Origin: Pseudogemmobacter lacusdianii
Lineage (GTDB): Bacteria; Pseudomonadota; Alphaproteobacteria; Rhodobacterales; Rhodobacteraceae
Direction: 5' to 3'
Assembly: GCF_030848395.1 (NCBI RefSeq)
Contig: NZ_JAVDBT010000004.1
Location: 124,001 to 188,000 of the forward strand
DNA length: 64,000 nt
Below the pieces are notes generated by a model. It was not told the origin of the DNA, ran no database searches, and saw only the letters and a list, made by a program, of their open reading frames with translations. The translations under genes and the position numbers were made by a program. Numbering within the stretch: the stretch's first letter is position 1; each line of letters begins with the position of its first letter. This document shows positions 17,713 to 25,638 of the stretch, piece by piece.

Positions 17713-18490
17713 ACCCGCCATCGACGTTCAGCAATTGCCCGGTCATATAGCCCGCCGCAGAAGATGCCAAAAACAGCATCGCATCGGCGATCTCATCGGG
17801 TTTGGCCATGCGGTCCAGCATGATCAACTCACCGACCCGGCGCTGGAACTCCTCGGAATGATTGTTGAAAACCGCACCGGGGGCGATGGTGTTGACCGTC
17901 GCACCGCGCTTGGCCCAATAGCCCGCCAGCCAAACCGTCAGCCCGTGAATCCCCGCTTTTGACACGCCGTAAGCCGAGAAATTCTTGAAGGGCATGCCCT
18001 CATAAATCCGGTGATGCGCGCCGTTTAGCGCATACATCGAGGCCACGTTGATCAGCGTGCAGGGATATTTGCCCACGATATCGCGGTCCATCTGCCGCGC
18101 GACCATGAAGGGCGCGGTCAGGTTCGTGCGCATGGTCTTTTCCCAATCTGAGACCTCAAGGTCGCAGAAATCCGGAAAACCCTTGCCGGCCCCCATCAAC
18201 AACTCGCCGGTGATGGCGGCATTGTTAAGGACCACATTCGGCTCCCAGCCGTCTTTCAGGATGCGCGTAAAGATCTGGGTGACCTCATCTTCATTCGCAA
18301 CATCAAGGGGATAGAAGCGGAAGTTCGGGTTCTTGCCATGCGCTTCCACCAAAGCATCGGCGCGATGTCCCGGCAGATCCGAGCCAATGACTCGCGCGCC
18401 CTGCGCCAGCATCCGCCGCACATAGGTAGAGCCCAAAACCCCGCCCGAGCCGGTGATGAAAATGGTGCGGTCTTTCAACTGTTCAGTCAT
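17699..18490 (-). CDS. Short-chain dehydrogenase/reductase in nonulosonate operon (PtmA-like)
   Basis: 263 residues. The NAD(P)-binding TIFITGSGGVLGSTYVRRM lies at the N-terminus, NNAAI in the middle, the catalytic Ser is in INVASMYALNG, and the Tyr-Lys pair is in YGVSKAGIHG. This is a classical SDR and resembles those (PtmA-type) that sit beside CMP-nonulosonate synthetase genes. The start at 18490 has GAGG upstream and overlaps the neuA stop by 8 bases. It may oxidise or reduce a sugar precursor; the substrate is unknown. Confidence 0.82.
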   Translation of the reverse strand: MTEQLKDRTIFITGSGGVLGSTYVRRMLAQGARVIGSDLPGHRADALVEAHGKNPNFRFYPLDVANEDEVTQIFTRILKDGWEPNVVLNNAAITGELLMGAGKGFPDFCDLEVSDWEKTMRTNLTAPFMVARQMDRDIVGKYPCTLINVASMYALNGAHHRIYEGMPFKNFSAYGVSKAGIHGLTVWLAGYWAKRGATVNTIAPGAVFNNHSEEFQRRVGELIMLDRMAKPDEIADAMLFLASSAAGYMTGQLLNVDGGFSGW

Positions 18491-19190
18491 TGCGGGCCTC
18501 ATTCAGGGCATCGTTAAGCAGGAATTCGACAAGGCGGAAGTCAAACGGGCTGTCGATATCAACGCAGCGCTCGGCGGGCATCAGGAAGGGGATTACACGC
18601 CCCTCCCATAGCCCCTTAGAGCGCTTCAGATAATCGGGCGAGACCACATAGGTGGAAGCCGCATGCTCATAGACCACCGGTGCTTGTTGGCGCGCAACCA
18701 CACCGCCGGGCAGGGGTTTTGAGACATGCAGCGCGCCCGAGGCATCAGGCTCAACAAGGTTGAAATATGGATTCTTTCGGGCCTCGCAGCAGCTCATCAC
18801 AAGGTCAGGATGTTCGATATTGTAAAGTTGTAGCGCACCGGTGATGTCTTCCGGCAGCCGCAAAGGCGAGGTGCAGTCAAGGTCCAAGAAGGCATCCACC
18901 TTGCCAATCAGCGCCTCGGAGGCCTCCAGCGCATGTTGCCAAACGCCAAACTTGCCCGCCGCATCGGTGGCCAAATGCGCCGGCCGCAGGCCGATCTTCA
19001 GCGCGCCCTTTGCCACCGCATGCTCATAGATTTCTTCGTCATCGGTCGAGACCACCACGGCATCGACCTGCGGATGTGCGAACAACTGATCCAGCGACCA
19101 GTCGATCAGCGGCTTACCGCAGATCGGGCGAAAGTTCTTGCGCGGCACGCCCTTGCTGCCCTTGCGGGCGCCGATATGACCCAAGATCAT
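18483..19190 (-). CDS. neuA: Acylneuraminate (CMP-nonulosonate) cytidylyltransferase
   Basis: 235 residues. The N-terminal nucleotide-binding loop reads HIGARKGSKGVPRKNFRPI, a close match to the family ARxGSKGxPxKN motif, and LDLDCTSPLRLPEDI carries the following conserved substrate loop. The C-terminal CVDIDSPFDFRLVEFLL holds the Asp residues used for metal binding. It would activate the NeuB product to its CMP form. The ATG overlaps the stop of the upstream dehydrogenase as ATGA, so the three genes form one operon. Confidence 0.88.
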   Translation of the reverse strand: MILGHIGARKGSKGVPRKNFRPICGKPLIDWSLDQLFAHPQVDAVVVSTDDEEIYEHAVAKGALKIGLRPAHLATDAAGKFGVWQHALEASEALIGKVDAFLDLDCTSPLRLPEDITGALQLYNIEHPDLVMSCCEARKNPYFNLVEPDASGALHVSKPLPGGVVARQQAPVVYEHAASTYVVSPDYLKRSKGLWEGRVIPFLMPAERCVDIDSPFDFRLVEFLLNDALNEARND

Positions 19191-20122
19191 GGGATCTCCT
19201 TCGTGATCTCACCGATAAATTGCCGCGCGCCCCAGGCCTGCGCCACGATCCGCGCCGAGCCCAGCGCCTGATCCAAGCGTGGCATCAAGGGGTTAACGGA
19301 TACCTCACCGCCAAAGGCCAGCCCAAGGAAATCGCGCGCGGCCTCCATAAACATCGCATTGCGCTCCAGCGGCAGATCCAACAGCCGCGAGCCCGCGCCA
19401 TCCGTCACCCGATAGATCTGCTGGGCAAAATCGAAGTCCAGCATCTGCTCAGAACCGCGCAGAAGGGTGCGGCGGTGCAAGCCCGGCGTCAGATAATCCA
19501 TCGAAACCTCGCCCACCAAGCGCCCCGCTTGCAGCGAAATTCGGCTGGCGAAATCCACCCCCTCAAACCGAGGATGCCCCAGCGACTGCACCCCCGTGAC
19601 CTGCAAATCGGGGAAGAGACACAAGGCCAAATCCAGCTCATGGCAAAGATCCAAGAGCACGCCGCCGCCCTCAGCCCGCGCGGCATAACTTTCACTAAAC
19701 AGCCAATTTTGCCGCCATTGAGTGACATCATGCCCGATGGATATGGAGAATTGGAACATATCGGCCAAATCCATCGCAGCCATAGCCCGCAAGGCCGGAT
19801 GGTAGCGCATCATATACCCGAGCATCGAGCGATCGGCGACCGGGGCCGCCGCCGCAGCAATCGCTTCAACCTCCGAAGGCGCGAAAGCCAAGGGTTTTTC
19901 GATATACAAAGGTAGACCGCGCAACGCCGCCGCCTCGATCAAAGGCAGCCGCACATCGGTGGCGGTCGCCACCACCACCGCATCCGCGCCATCCATCGCC
20001 GCCAAAGCGCCGTCCAGACCCGCCTCGCGCCATGACAGCAGATGCGCCTCGGCCCCCAAAGCGTTGAAATTGTCATGATGCCGGCGTCCAATCGACCCGG
20101 CCCCGATCACCAGAACCCGCAT
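19187..20122 (-). CDS. Gfo/Idh/MocA-family oxidoreductase in nonulosonate operon
   Basis: 311 residues. It begins MRVLVIGAGSIGRRHHDNF, the Rossmann GxGxxG motif, and has the family marker LYIEKPLAFAPSEVEAIA with the Glu-Lys-Pro motif. A C-terminal alpha/beta substrate domain follows. AAAGGGGGC precedes the ATG at 20122, so the longer frame to 20293 is rejected. It is the first gene of the operon with neuA and the SDR. Together these two dehydrogenases suggest the final sugar is modified beyond plain Neu5Ac, but no reaction can be assigned. Confidence 0.83.
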   Translation of the reverse strand: MRVLVIGAGSIGRRHHDNFNALGAEAHLLSWREAGLDGALAAMDGADAVVVATATDVRLPLIEAAALRGLPLYIEKPLAFAPSEVEAIAAAAAPVADRSMLGYMMRYHPALRAMAAMDLADMFQFSISIGHDVTQWRQNWLFSESYAARAEGGGVLLDLCHELDLALCLFPDLQVTGVQSLGHPRFEGVDFASRISLQAGRLVGEVSMDYLTPGLHRRTLLRGSEQMLDFDFAQQIYRVTDGAGSRLLDLPLERNAMFMEAARDFLGLAFGGEVSVNPLMPRLDQALGSARIVAQAWGARQFIGEITKEIP

Positions 20123-20144
20123 GTGGCCCCCTTTTCGGCTATGG

Positions 20145-21581
20145 CTAGCGCGAAACGGCCCCCGCCGCCAGAGCCGGCTGGCGCTGCGGCCAAAGCGTTG
20201 CGCGGTGATAGGCCTGCCCGATCGCCAAAACCCCGGCATCATCGCCCGAACGGCCAATGATCTGCATCCCCGAAGGCAGGCCCTGCGGCCCAAAGCCCAA
20301 AGGCACCGACAGAGCTGGCAGTCCGATCAGGCTTGCCGGCACCACCACCTCCATCCAGCGGTGATACGTGTCCATCCGCACACCCGCGATCTCCTCGGGC
20401 CAACGCCATTCCGCCGGGAAGGGCCAAACCTGGGCCGAGGGCAGCACCACCGCATCGAACCGGTCAAACATCCGCGCGGCGTCGCGATACCAGCGGCTGC
20501 GGATCTCACTCGCGGCATAGACCTCCGCCGCCGTCAGCCCGGCCCCGCGTTCAATCTCCCAGATCGTCTCGGCCTTGGTCAGCGCCCGTTTCGCCGGATC
20601 CCGCGCCAGATCACTCTTGCCTCCCGCATTCAGCATCGCCCGAAGCGCAATCCAAGCTTGCCACAACTCCTGGGCAGGGAAGGGCGGCGGCAGGGTCTCC
20701 ACCTCAGCCCCCAAATCCTCCAGCACCCGCAAGCCCGCCTCGCAGGCCGCCAGAATTCCCGGCTCCATCGGATAGGCGCCACCCCAATCGCCCAGCCAGC
20801 CGATCTTTTTGCCCTTCACCCCCGCCTCAAGCCCCGACAACAGGTCCGGCAAAGCCCGAGGGAAGGGCGTCTCCCGGTTCTCCCCGGCCATCACGCCCAA
20901 GAACCGCGCCAGATCCTCAACCGTCCGCGCCATCGGCCCTTCGGTTGCCAAAGTCGCCAGATGCGTCTCGCCGCCAGCATCCCCCGGCACCAGCCCCCAT
21001 GTCGGCCGCAGCCCGTAAACGTTGCAAAACCCTGCCGGATTGCGCAACGACCCCATCATATCCGAGCCATCCGCGACCCAAGCCATCCCGCTTGCCAAAG
21101 CCGCCGCCGCCCCGCCCGAAGACCCGCCCGCCGAGCGCGCCAGATCATAAGGGTTCCGCGTCACCCCATGCACCGGGTTGAACGAATGCGAGCCTTGCCC
21201 CCATTCCGGCGTATTGGTCTTGCCCGCAATCACCGCGCCCGAGGTCCGGATCCGCGCCACCACAAGGTCATCCGCCTCCGGCAAAAAATCGGCGTAAAGC
21301 GGAGAGCCATAGGTGGTCCGCAACCCCTTCGTCGCCAGCAAATCTTTGATCGCTAAGGGAATCCCATGCAGCCACCCCACAGGCGCCACATCATCCAATG
21401 CCCGCGCCTCGGCCATCAAGTCATCCGGATCGCGCAGGCTCACAATGGCATTCACCGCGCCATTGACCGAAGCCACCCGCTCCAGCCAAGCCGCCATCAC
21501 CTCCGAAGGCGCCACTTTCCGCGCATGGATCAACCGCGACAATTCCGTTGCCGACAGCCCAAGAAGCTCTGCTGATTTCAT
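20145..21581 (-). CDS. Amidase-signature family enzyme (first of two)
   Basis: 478 residues. The amidase-signature core is complete: catalytic Lys in GIPLAIKDLLATKG, the Gly/Ser-rich [19 protein letters not shown], and GSDMMGSLRNPAGFCNVYG with the cis-Ser and nucleophilic Ser. It should hydrolyse a carboxamide bond; the natural substrate is unknown. The start at 21581 (MKSAELLGLSATEL) lies right at the end of a dispersed repeat and has no close Shine-Dalgarno, so it is less certain. A second amidase lies on the other side of the polyamine-type ABC genes. Confidence 0.87.
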   Translation of the reverse strand: MKSAELLGLSATELSRLIHARKVAPSEVMAAWLERVASVNGAVNAIVSLRDPDDLMAEARALDDVAPVGWLHGIPLAIKDLLATKGLRTTYGSPLYADFLPEADDLVVARIRTSGAVIAGKTNTPEWGQGSHSFNPVHGVTRNPYDLARSAGGSSGGAAAALASGMAWVADGSDMMGSLRNPAGFCNVYGLRPTWGLVPGDAGGETHLATLATEGPMARTVEDLARFLGVMAGENRETPFPRALPDLLSGLEAGVKGKKIGWLGDWGGAYPMEPGILAACEAGLRVLEDLGAEVETLPPPFPAQELWQAWIALRAMLNAGGKSDLARDPAKRALTKAETIWEIERGAGLTAAEVYAASEIRSRWYRDAARMFDRFDAVVLPSAQVWPFPAEWRWPEEIAGVRMDTYHRWMEVVVPASLIGLPALSVPLGFGPQGLPSGMQIIGRSGDDAGVLAIGQAYHRATLWPQRQPALAAGAVSR

Positions 21582-21586
21582 CTTGA

Positions 21587-21627
21587 CCCAAATACTCCAG
21601 GGGGGCCCGGGGGGAGGATCCCCCCGG
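21587..21627. repeat. GC-rich dispersed repeat with perfect hairpin, upstream of amidase
   Basis: CCGGGGGGA and TCCCCCCGG (21607-21627) form a perfect 9-bp stem with a 3-base loop. It is followed on the minus strand by CCTGGAGTATTTGGGTCAAG leading straight into the amidase ATG. The GGAGTATTT part matches the family of Rhodobacteraceae intergenic repeats also seen at 8393 and 34360. Confidence 0.6.
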
Positions 21628-21634
21628 CGGCCGG

Positions 21635-21669
21635 CCAAAAGAAATGCCGGGGCCCTTTCAGACCCCGGC
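21635..21669 (-). terminator. Terminator after the ABC binding-protein gene
   Basis: GCCGGGG and CCCCGGC form a 7-bp stem (21646-21669) 21 bases beyond the stop at 21690. On the minus strand the stem is followed by ATTTCTTTT, a usable U-tract. Confidence 0.75.
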
Positions 21670-21689
21670 ACAAGCTCAGCCCAAAGGGC

Positions 21690-22715
21690 TTACTTCATCA
21701 ACTCGGTCCAGATCGCAGTGATATATTCCTGCGATTTCGGCGAGCAGGTCTCCAAGAAGATCCCGGCCGCTTTATGCTCTTCGGGGATCTCCACCTCAGG
21801 CGCACCCTTCATGTCCTCGGGCATGAACTCAGACGAGCCTGCAATGCCATTGGCATAGCGCGCATAGGCCGAGATCAGCGCGGCATTCTCCGGCAACATG
21901 ATGAAATCGAGGAACTTATAGGCTTCCTCGACATTCTTGGCATCTTTCAAGATCGCCACCGAATCCATGAACAGCGGATAGCCTTCTTTCGGATAGCCAT
22001 AGGCCACCGGCGGGTTGTTGATGCGCGAGCGCAAAGCCGCACCGTTCCAATAGACCGAAGCCGCCCATTCATTGTTCGACATGCGCTCAGTCATGCCATA
22101 ATCCATCGCGATCCAGTCGGGCTTGGCCGCAATCAGTGCATCGCGGGCCTTTTTCAGCACTTCAGGATCTTCCGAGCAGGTCTCGCCGCCGAAATACCAA
22201 ACCGTCATATTGACGATATCGTTCATCTCGGGCGTGACGTTGATCTTACCCTTCAGCTCTTCCGGCACGTCCAAGAAGATCGCCGAGGTGTTGATGTCGC
22301 CCTTATAAACATCGGTGTTCACAACCATACCGGTCGAACCCCATTGCCACGGAACCGAGTGTTTGCGGCCCTCATCCCAGCTCACATTCACCCATTGCGG
22401 GTCGATGTTGCCGATATTGGCCAGCTTGGAGTGGTCAAGCTCTTGCAGCAGACCCTCTTCCACGAAGACCGGCATATAGTTGGCCGAAGGCACCACAAGG
22501 TCAAAGCCATGCCCGCCAGCGCGGATCTTGGCCAAGGCGGTGTCATTGCTGTCGTAATCGGTGACGGTGACTTTGATGCCGGTCTCGGCCTCAAACTTGG
22601 TCAAAAGCTCGGGGTTGGTGTAATCGCCCCAGTTGAAAAGCTGCAATGTGCCCTCGGCCGAAGCCAGCGAGGTGCTCGCGCAGAGTAGCGCCGCAGCGCT
22701 CAGCATTTTCTTCAT
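21690..22715 (-). CDS. Polyamine-type ABC transporter, periplasmic binding protein (PotD/PotF-like)
   Basis: 341 residues. A signal peptide (MKKMLSAAALLCASTSLASA) precedes EGTLQLFNWGDYTNPELLTKF, the standard opening of PotD/PotF proteins. Later segments such as ERMSNNEWAASVYWNG and EGYPLFMDSVAILKDAKN also fit. It would capture putrescine, spermidine or a related amine in the periplasm and deliver it to the two permeases upstream in the operon. AGGGAG precedes the ATG at 22715. It is the last gene of the ABC operon and is followed by a terminator. Confidence 0.88.
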   Translation of the reverse strand: MKKMLSAAALLCASTSLASAEGTLQLFNWGDYTNPELLTKFEAETGIKVTVTDYDSNDTALAKIRAGGHGFDLVVPSANYMPVFVEEGLLQELDHSKLANIGNIDPQWVNVSWDEGRKHSVPWQWGSTGMVVNTDVYKGDINTSAIFLDVPEELKGKINVTPEMNDIVNMTVWYFGGETCSEDPEVLKKARDALIAAKPDWIAMDYGMTERMSNNEWAASVYWNGAALRSRINNPPVAYGYPKEGYPLFMDSVAILKDAKNVEEAYKFLDFIMLPENAALISAYARYANGIAGSSEFMPEDMKGAPEVEIPEEHKAAGIFLETCSPKSQEYITAIWTELMK

Positions 22716-22763
22716 CTCATACTCCCTATTGTCTATTGCGCGGGCTGTTGTGCCCATCGTGGT

Positions 22764-23567
22764 TTAGGATTTCTTCCGATTGACCAGTGAAAAGGCGATC
22801 AACAACAACACCGTAACCGCCAGAAGCCCGGTCGAGATGGCATTAACCTCGGGCGTCATCTCGCGCCGCAATTGGCCCAGCATATAGGTGGGTAGGGTCT
22901 CTTGCCCGGCGGTTTTCACAAATTCCGTGATCACCACATCGTCGAGTGAGATTACGAAGGCCAGCATTGCCCCCGCCGCAATGCCCGGTCCCAACAGCGG
23001 CAAGGTCACCCGGCGGAAGGTCTGCCAAGGCGTTGCGTAAAGATCCGCCGCCGCGGTCTCCAGCGACAGATCCATGCCTTCAAGCCGCGCCCGGATCGGC
23101 AGATAGGCAAAGGGGATGCAAAAGGCCGAGTGCGCCAAGATCAAATAGCCCATGCCCTGATAGCCGGTCCAAGATTTCAGCACGCCAAAGAAGATCAAAA
23201 GCGCCACCGCCGTCACGATCTCGGGCACCATCAAGGGCTGGTTGATCGCCACAAAGATCACCGATTGCCCCTTGAACGCCCGCCGCCGCGTCGTCGCCAG
23301 CGCCGCCATCGTCGCGACCGAGGTCGAGATCACCGCCGCCGCCGAGGCCAGCACCAACGATCGCACCGCCGCCTCTTTGATCGCCACATTGGCCCAAGCG
23401 TCGTAATACCATTTCACCGACCAGCCCTGCCAATGGGTGATCGTGGTGCCTGCGTTGAAGCTATAGATCACCAGCGTGAAGATCGGCACATAAAGCACCA
23501 AGAACACCACCACCGCGATCGCGCCAAAGCCCGGCAGGCGCGAGACCTCAAAGCTTTTGTCAGCCAT
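22764..23567 (-). CDS. Polyamine-type ABC transporter permease (PotC/PotI-like)
   Basis: 267 residues with about six membrane helices. The cytoplasmic EAA loop reads ETAAADLYATPWQTFRRVTLPLLGPG, the contact site for the ATPase. The N-terminus (LPGFGAIAVVVFLVLYVPIF) is typical of the PotC/PotI half. The ATG at 23567 is preceded by AGGGGAG and overlaps the stop of the other permease gene by 8 bases. It forms the inner-membrane channel with that permease. Confidence 0.88.
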   Translation of the reverse strand: MADKSFEVSRLPGFGAIAVVVFLVLYVPIFTLVIYSFNAGTTITHWQGWSVKWYYDAWANVAIKEAAVRSLVLASAAAVISTSVATMAALATTRRRAFKGQSVIFVAINQPLMVPEIVTAVALLIFFGVLKSWTGYQGMGYLILAHSAFCIPFAYLPIRARLEGMDLSLETAAADLYATPWQTFRRVTLPLLGPGIAAGAMLAFVISLDDVVITEFVKTAGQETLPTYMLGQLRREMTPEVNAISTGLLAVTVLLLIAFSLVNRKKS

Positions 23568-24474
23568 GCGGATTGCTCCCCTTGCCAGCCACCCGGACAT
23601 AGAAGAGCAGCGCCACCATCACCAAGAGCAAGAGCGCCACCGAGAGCGAAGCCCCCAAAGGCCAGTTCCGCCCTTGGCCAAATTGCAGCTCAATGAAGTT
23701 GCCGATCATCATATTCTTGCCGCCGCCCAAGATGCGCGGCGTGACGTAAGCCCCCAGCGAGGGCACGAAAACAAGGATCGAGCCTGCAATGATCCCCGGC
23801 TTCACAATCGGCAAGATCACCCGACGCAAGACCTGCATCCGGCTGGCGTAAAGGTCATAGCCCGCCTCCAAAAGCCGCATGTCAAAGCGGTCAATCGCGG
23901 CGAAAAGCGGCAAAACCATCAGCGGCAGATAGACATAGGCCATGCCAATCAGCACCGCGGTATCGGTGTTCATCATCCGGATCGGCTCGGAGATCAGCCC
24001 CAGCCCCATCAAAGCCGTATTCATCAACCCTTCGGCCCGGATCACCTCGGTGATCGCAAAGGTGCGGATCAACAGGTTGGTCCAGAACGGGATGGTGATG
24101 AGGAAAAGCCAAAACGCCCGCGCTTTGGCGGGTCTTGTGGCGATGAACCACGCCGTCGGAAAGCCCACCGCAAAGGTGATCAGCGTCGTTAGGATCGAGA
24201 TTTTCAGCGAGCGCCAGAAAATCGTCAAATGCGCATCGGCCAGCTTCAGCGTGTCATCAAAAATGTCGCGCGTATAAAGCAGGCTCACCCAAGCATCGGT
24301 GGAAAACTCCCATTTCACCCCGCCGGTGGCCCCTTTGGTCAGGAAGGAATAGACCACCACGATCAGCAAAGGCCCACAGGCGCCGATCAGCAAAAGGAAC
24401 AGGGCAGGGGCGGAAAGCGCCCAAGCATTGCGGGCAGAGGCGCGGATCTGCCGGTCTTCAGCGGCGCTGGACAT
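23560..24474 (-). CDS. Polyamine-type ABC transporter permease (PotB/PotH-like)
   Basis: 304 residues with about six membrane helices. The N-terminal helix is ALSAPALFLLLIGACGPLLI and the EAA loop reads EAGYDLYASRMQVLRRVILP. The segment PFWTNLLIRTFA is characteristic of PotB/PotH proteins. The ATG at 24474 lies one base beyond the stop of the ATPase gene, so translation is coupled; the long upstream extension of the frame is antisense noise. It pairs with the permease at 22764. Confidence 0.88.
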   Translation of the reverse strand: MSSAAEDRQIRASARNAWALSAPALFLLLIGACGPLLIVVVYSFLTKGATGGVKWEFSTDAWVSLLYTRDIFDDTLKLADAHLTIFWRSLKISILTTLITFAVGFPTAWFIATRPAKARAFWLFLITIPFWTNLLIRTFAITEVIRAEGLMNTALMGLGLISEPIRMMNTDTAVLIGMAYVYLPLMVLPLFAAIDRFDMRLLEAGYDLYASRMQVLRRVILPIVKPGIIAGSILVFVPSLGAYVTPRILGGGKNMMIGNFIELQFGQGRNWPLGASLSVALLLLVMVALLFYVRVAGKGSNPHG

Positions 24475-24475
24475 G

Positions 24476-25543
24476 TCAGTCCTCCACCCGTTGCACGGCC
24501 CCATCGGCAAAGCGGATGCCCACGGCGTCACCGGCCCGCAGCCCCGCCTCGCCATTGGCCGGGCTTTGCAGCCGCGCCACCACTTCGGTGCCGTCCGACA
24601 GCGCCAGATGGCAATGGGTGTCGGTGCCGAAATAGACGAGGCTCTTGACCACCGCCGACAGCCCACCCGCCTCAGCCGCCCCAAGCCGCAACTGCTCGGG
24701 CCGCACCGAAACCGTGGTGGTGCCCGAGGCCGCGCGCAAGCCCGCCACCTCAATCCGCTCACCCGTGCCCAGCCGCAAAGCACCATCTTCCGCGGTGCCG
24801 GTCAGGAAATTGGTCTCGCCAATAAAGCTTGCGACAAAGCGGTTGCGCGGCGAGATATAGATCTCCCGCGCCGAGCCCACCTGCTGGATCTTGCCCGCCG
24901 ACATCACCGCAATGCGGTCTGACATCGTCAGCGCTTCTTCTTGGTCATGGGTGACAAAGACAAAGGTGATCCCGGTCTCGGTCTGCAACCGCTTCAGCTC
25001 GATCTGCATCTCTTTGCGCAGCTTCAGATCCAAAGCCGACAAAGGCTCATCCAACAAGAGAACCTTCGGCTGCGGTGCCAAAGCCCGCGCCAAAGCCACC
25101 CTTTGCTGCTGCCCCCCCGAAAGCTGCGAGGTTTTGCGCTCGGCCATCGCCTCAAGCTTCACCAAAGCCAGCATCTCGGCGACCCGCGCCTGCACTTCGG
25201 CTTTCGGCTTGCCCAGCATCTCCAGCCCGAAGGCGATATTCTCGGCCACGGTCAGATGCGGGAACAAAGCATAGCTTTGAAACACCGTGTTCACCGGCCG
25301 CTTATTGGGCGGCAAAGTGGTGATATCCGTGCCATCGAGCAGGATCGTCCCGCCCGAGGGCATCTCAAACCCTGCGATCAGCCGCAACAGCGTGGTCTTG
25401 CCGCAGCCCGAGGGGCCAAGCAGCGTGAAAAACTCGCCCCGGCGGATATCCACCGAGACATCATCCAGCGCCCGCACCGCGACAGCGCCCTGTCCAAAAG
25501 CCTTGATCACGCCTTTGGCCGAGATCGTTACGTCATCGGTCAA
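24476..25543 (-). CDS. Polyamine-type ABC transporter ATPase (PotA-like)
   Basis: 355 residues from a TTG start at 25543 with GGGGAG eight bases upstream. Walker [11 protein letters not shown]-loop [11 protein letters not shown], signature [15 protein letters not shown], Walker [13 protein letters not shown] and the switch His (VTHDQEEAL) are all present. A TOBE domain forms the C-terminal third. It powers uptake through the two permeases. It is the first gene of the four-gene operon; a cluster of TATCGTT repeats lies just upstream and may be regulatory. Confidence 0.9.
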   Translation of the reverse strand: MTDDVTISAKGVIKAFGQGAVAVRALDDVSVDIRRGEFFTLLGPSGCGKTTLLRLIAGFEMPSGGTILLDGTDITTLPPNKRPVNTVFQSYALFPHLTVAENIAFGLEMLGKPKAEVQARVAEMLALVKLEAMAERKTSQLSGGQQQRVALARALAPQPKVLLLDEPLSALDLKLRKEMQIELKRLQTETGITFVFVTHDQEEALTMSDRIAVMSAGKIQQVGSAREIYISPRNRFVASFIGETNFLTGTAEDGALRLGTGERIEVAGLRAASGTTTVSVRPEQLRLGAAEAGGLSAVVKSLVYFGTDTHCHLALSDGTEVVARLQSPANGEAGLRAGDAVGIRFADGAVQRVED

Positions 25544-25573
25544 TCCGCGTTCTCCCCGAAGTTGGTCGTTTAT

Positions 25574-25595
25574 TATCGTTATCGTTCTTATCGTT
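25574..25595. promoter_or_regulatory. Three TATCGTT repeats upstream of the ABC operon
   Basis: TATCGTT occurs at 25574-25580, 25580-25586 and 25589-25595, read as AACGATA toward the potA-like gene. The tract is strikingly A/T-rich for this genome and lies 31-52 bases before the start codon, a normal place for operator or promoter elements. The binding factor is unknown. Confidence 0.45.
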
Positions 25596-25638
25596 TGATC
25601 ATATTGGGCAGCCGCTCTCCGGTCTGACAAGCGATTCC

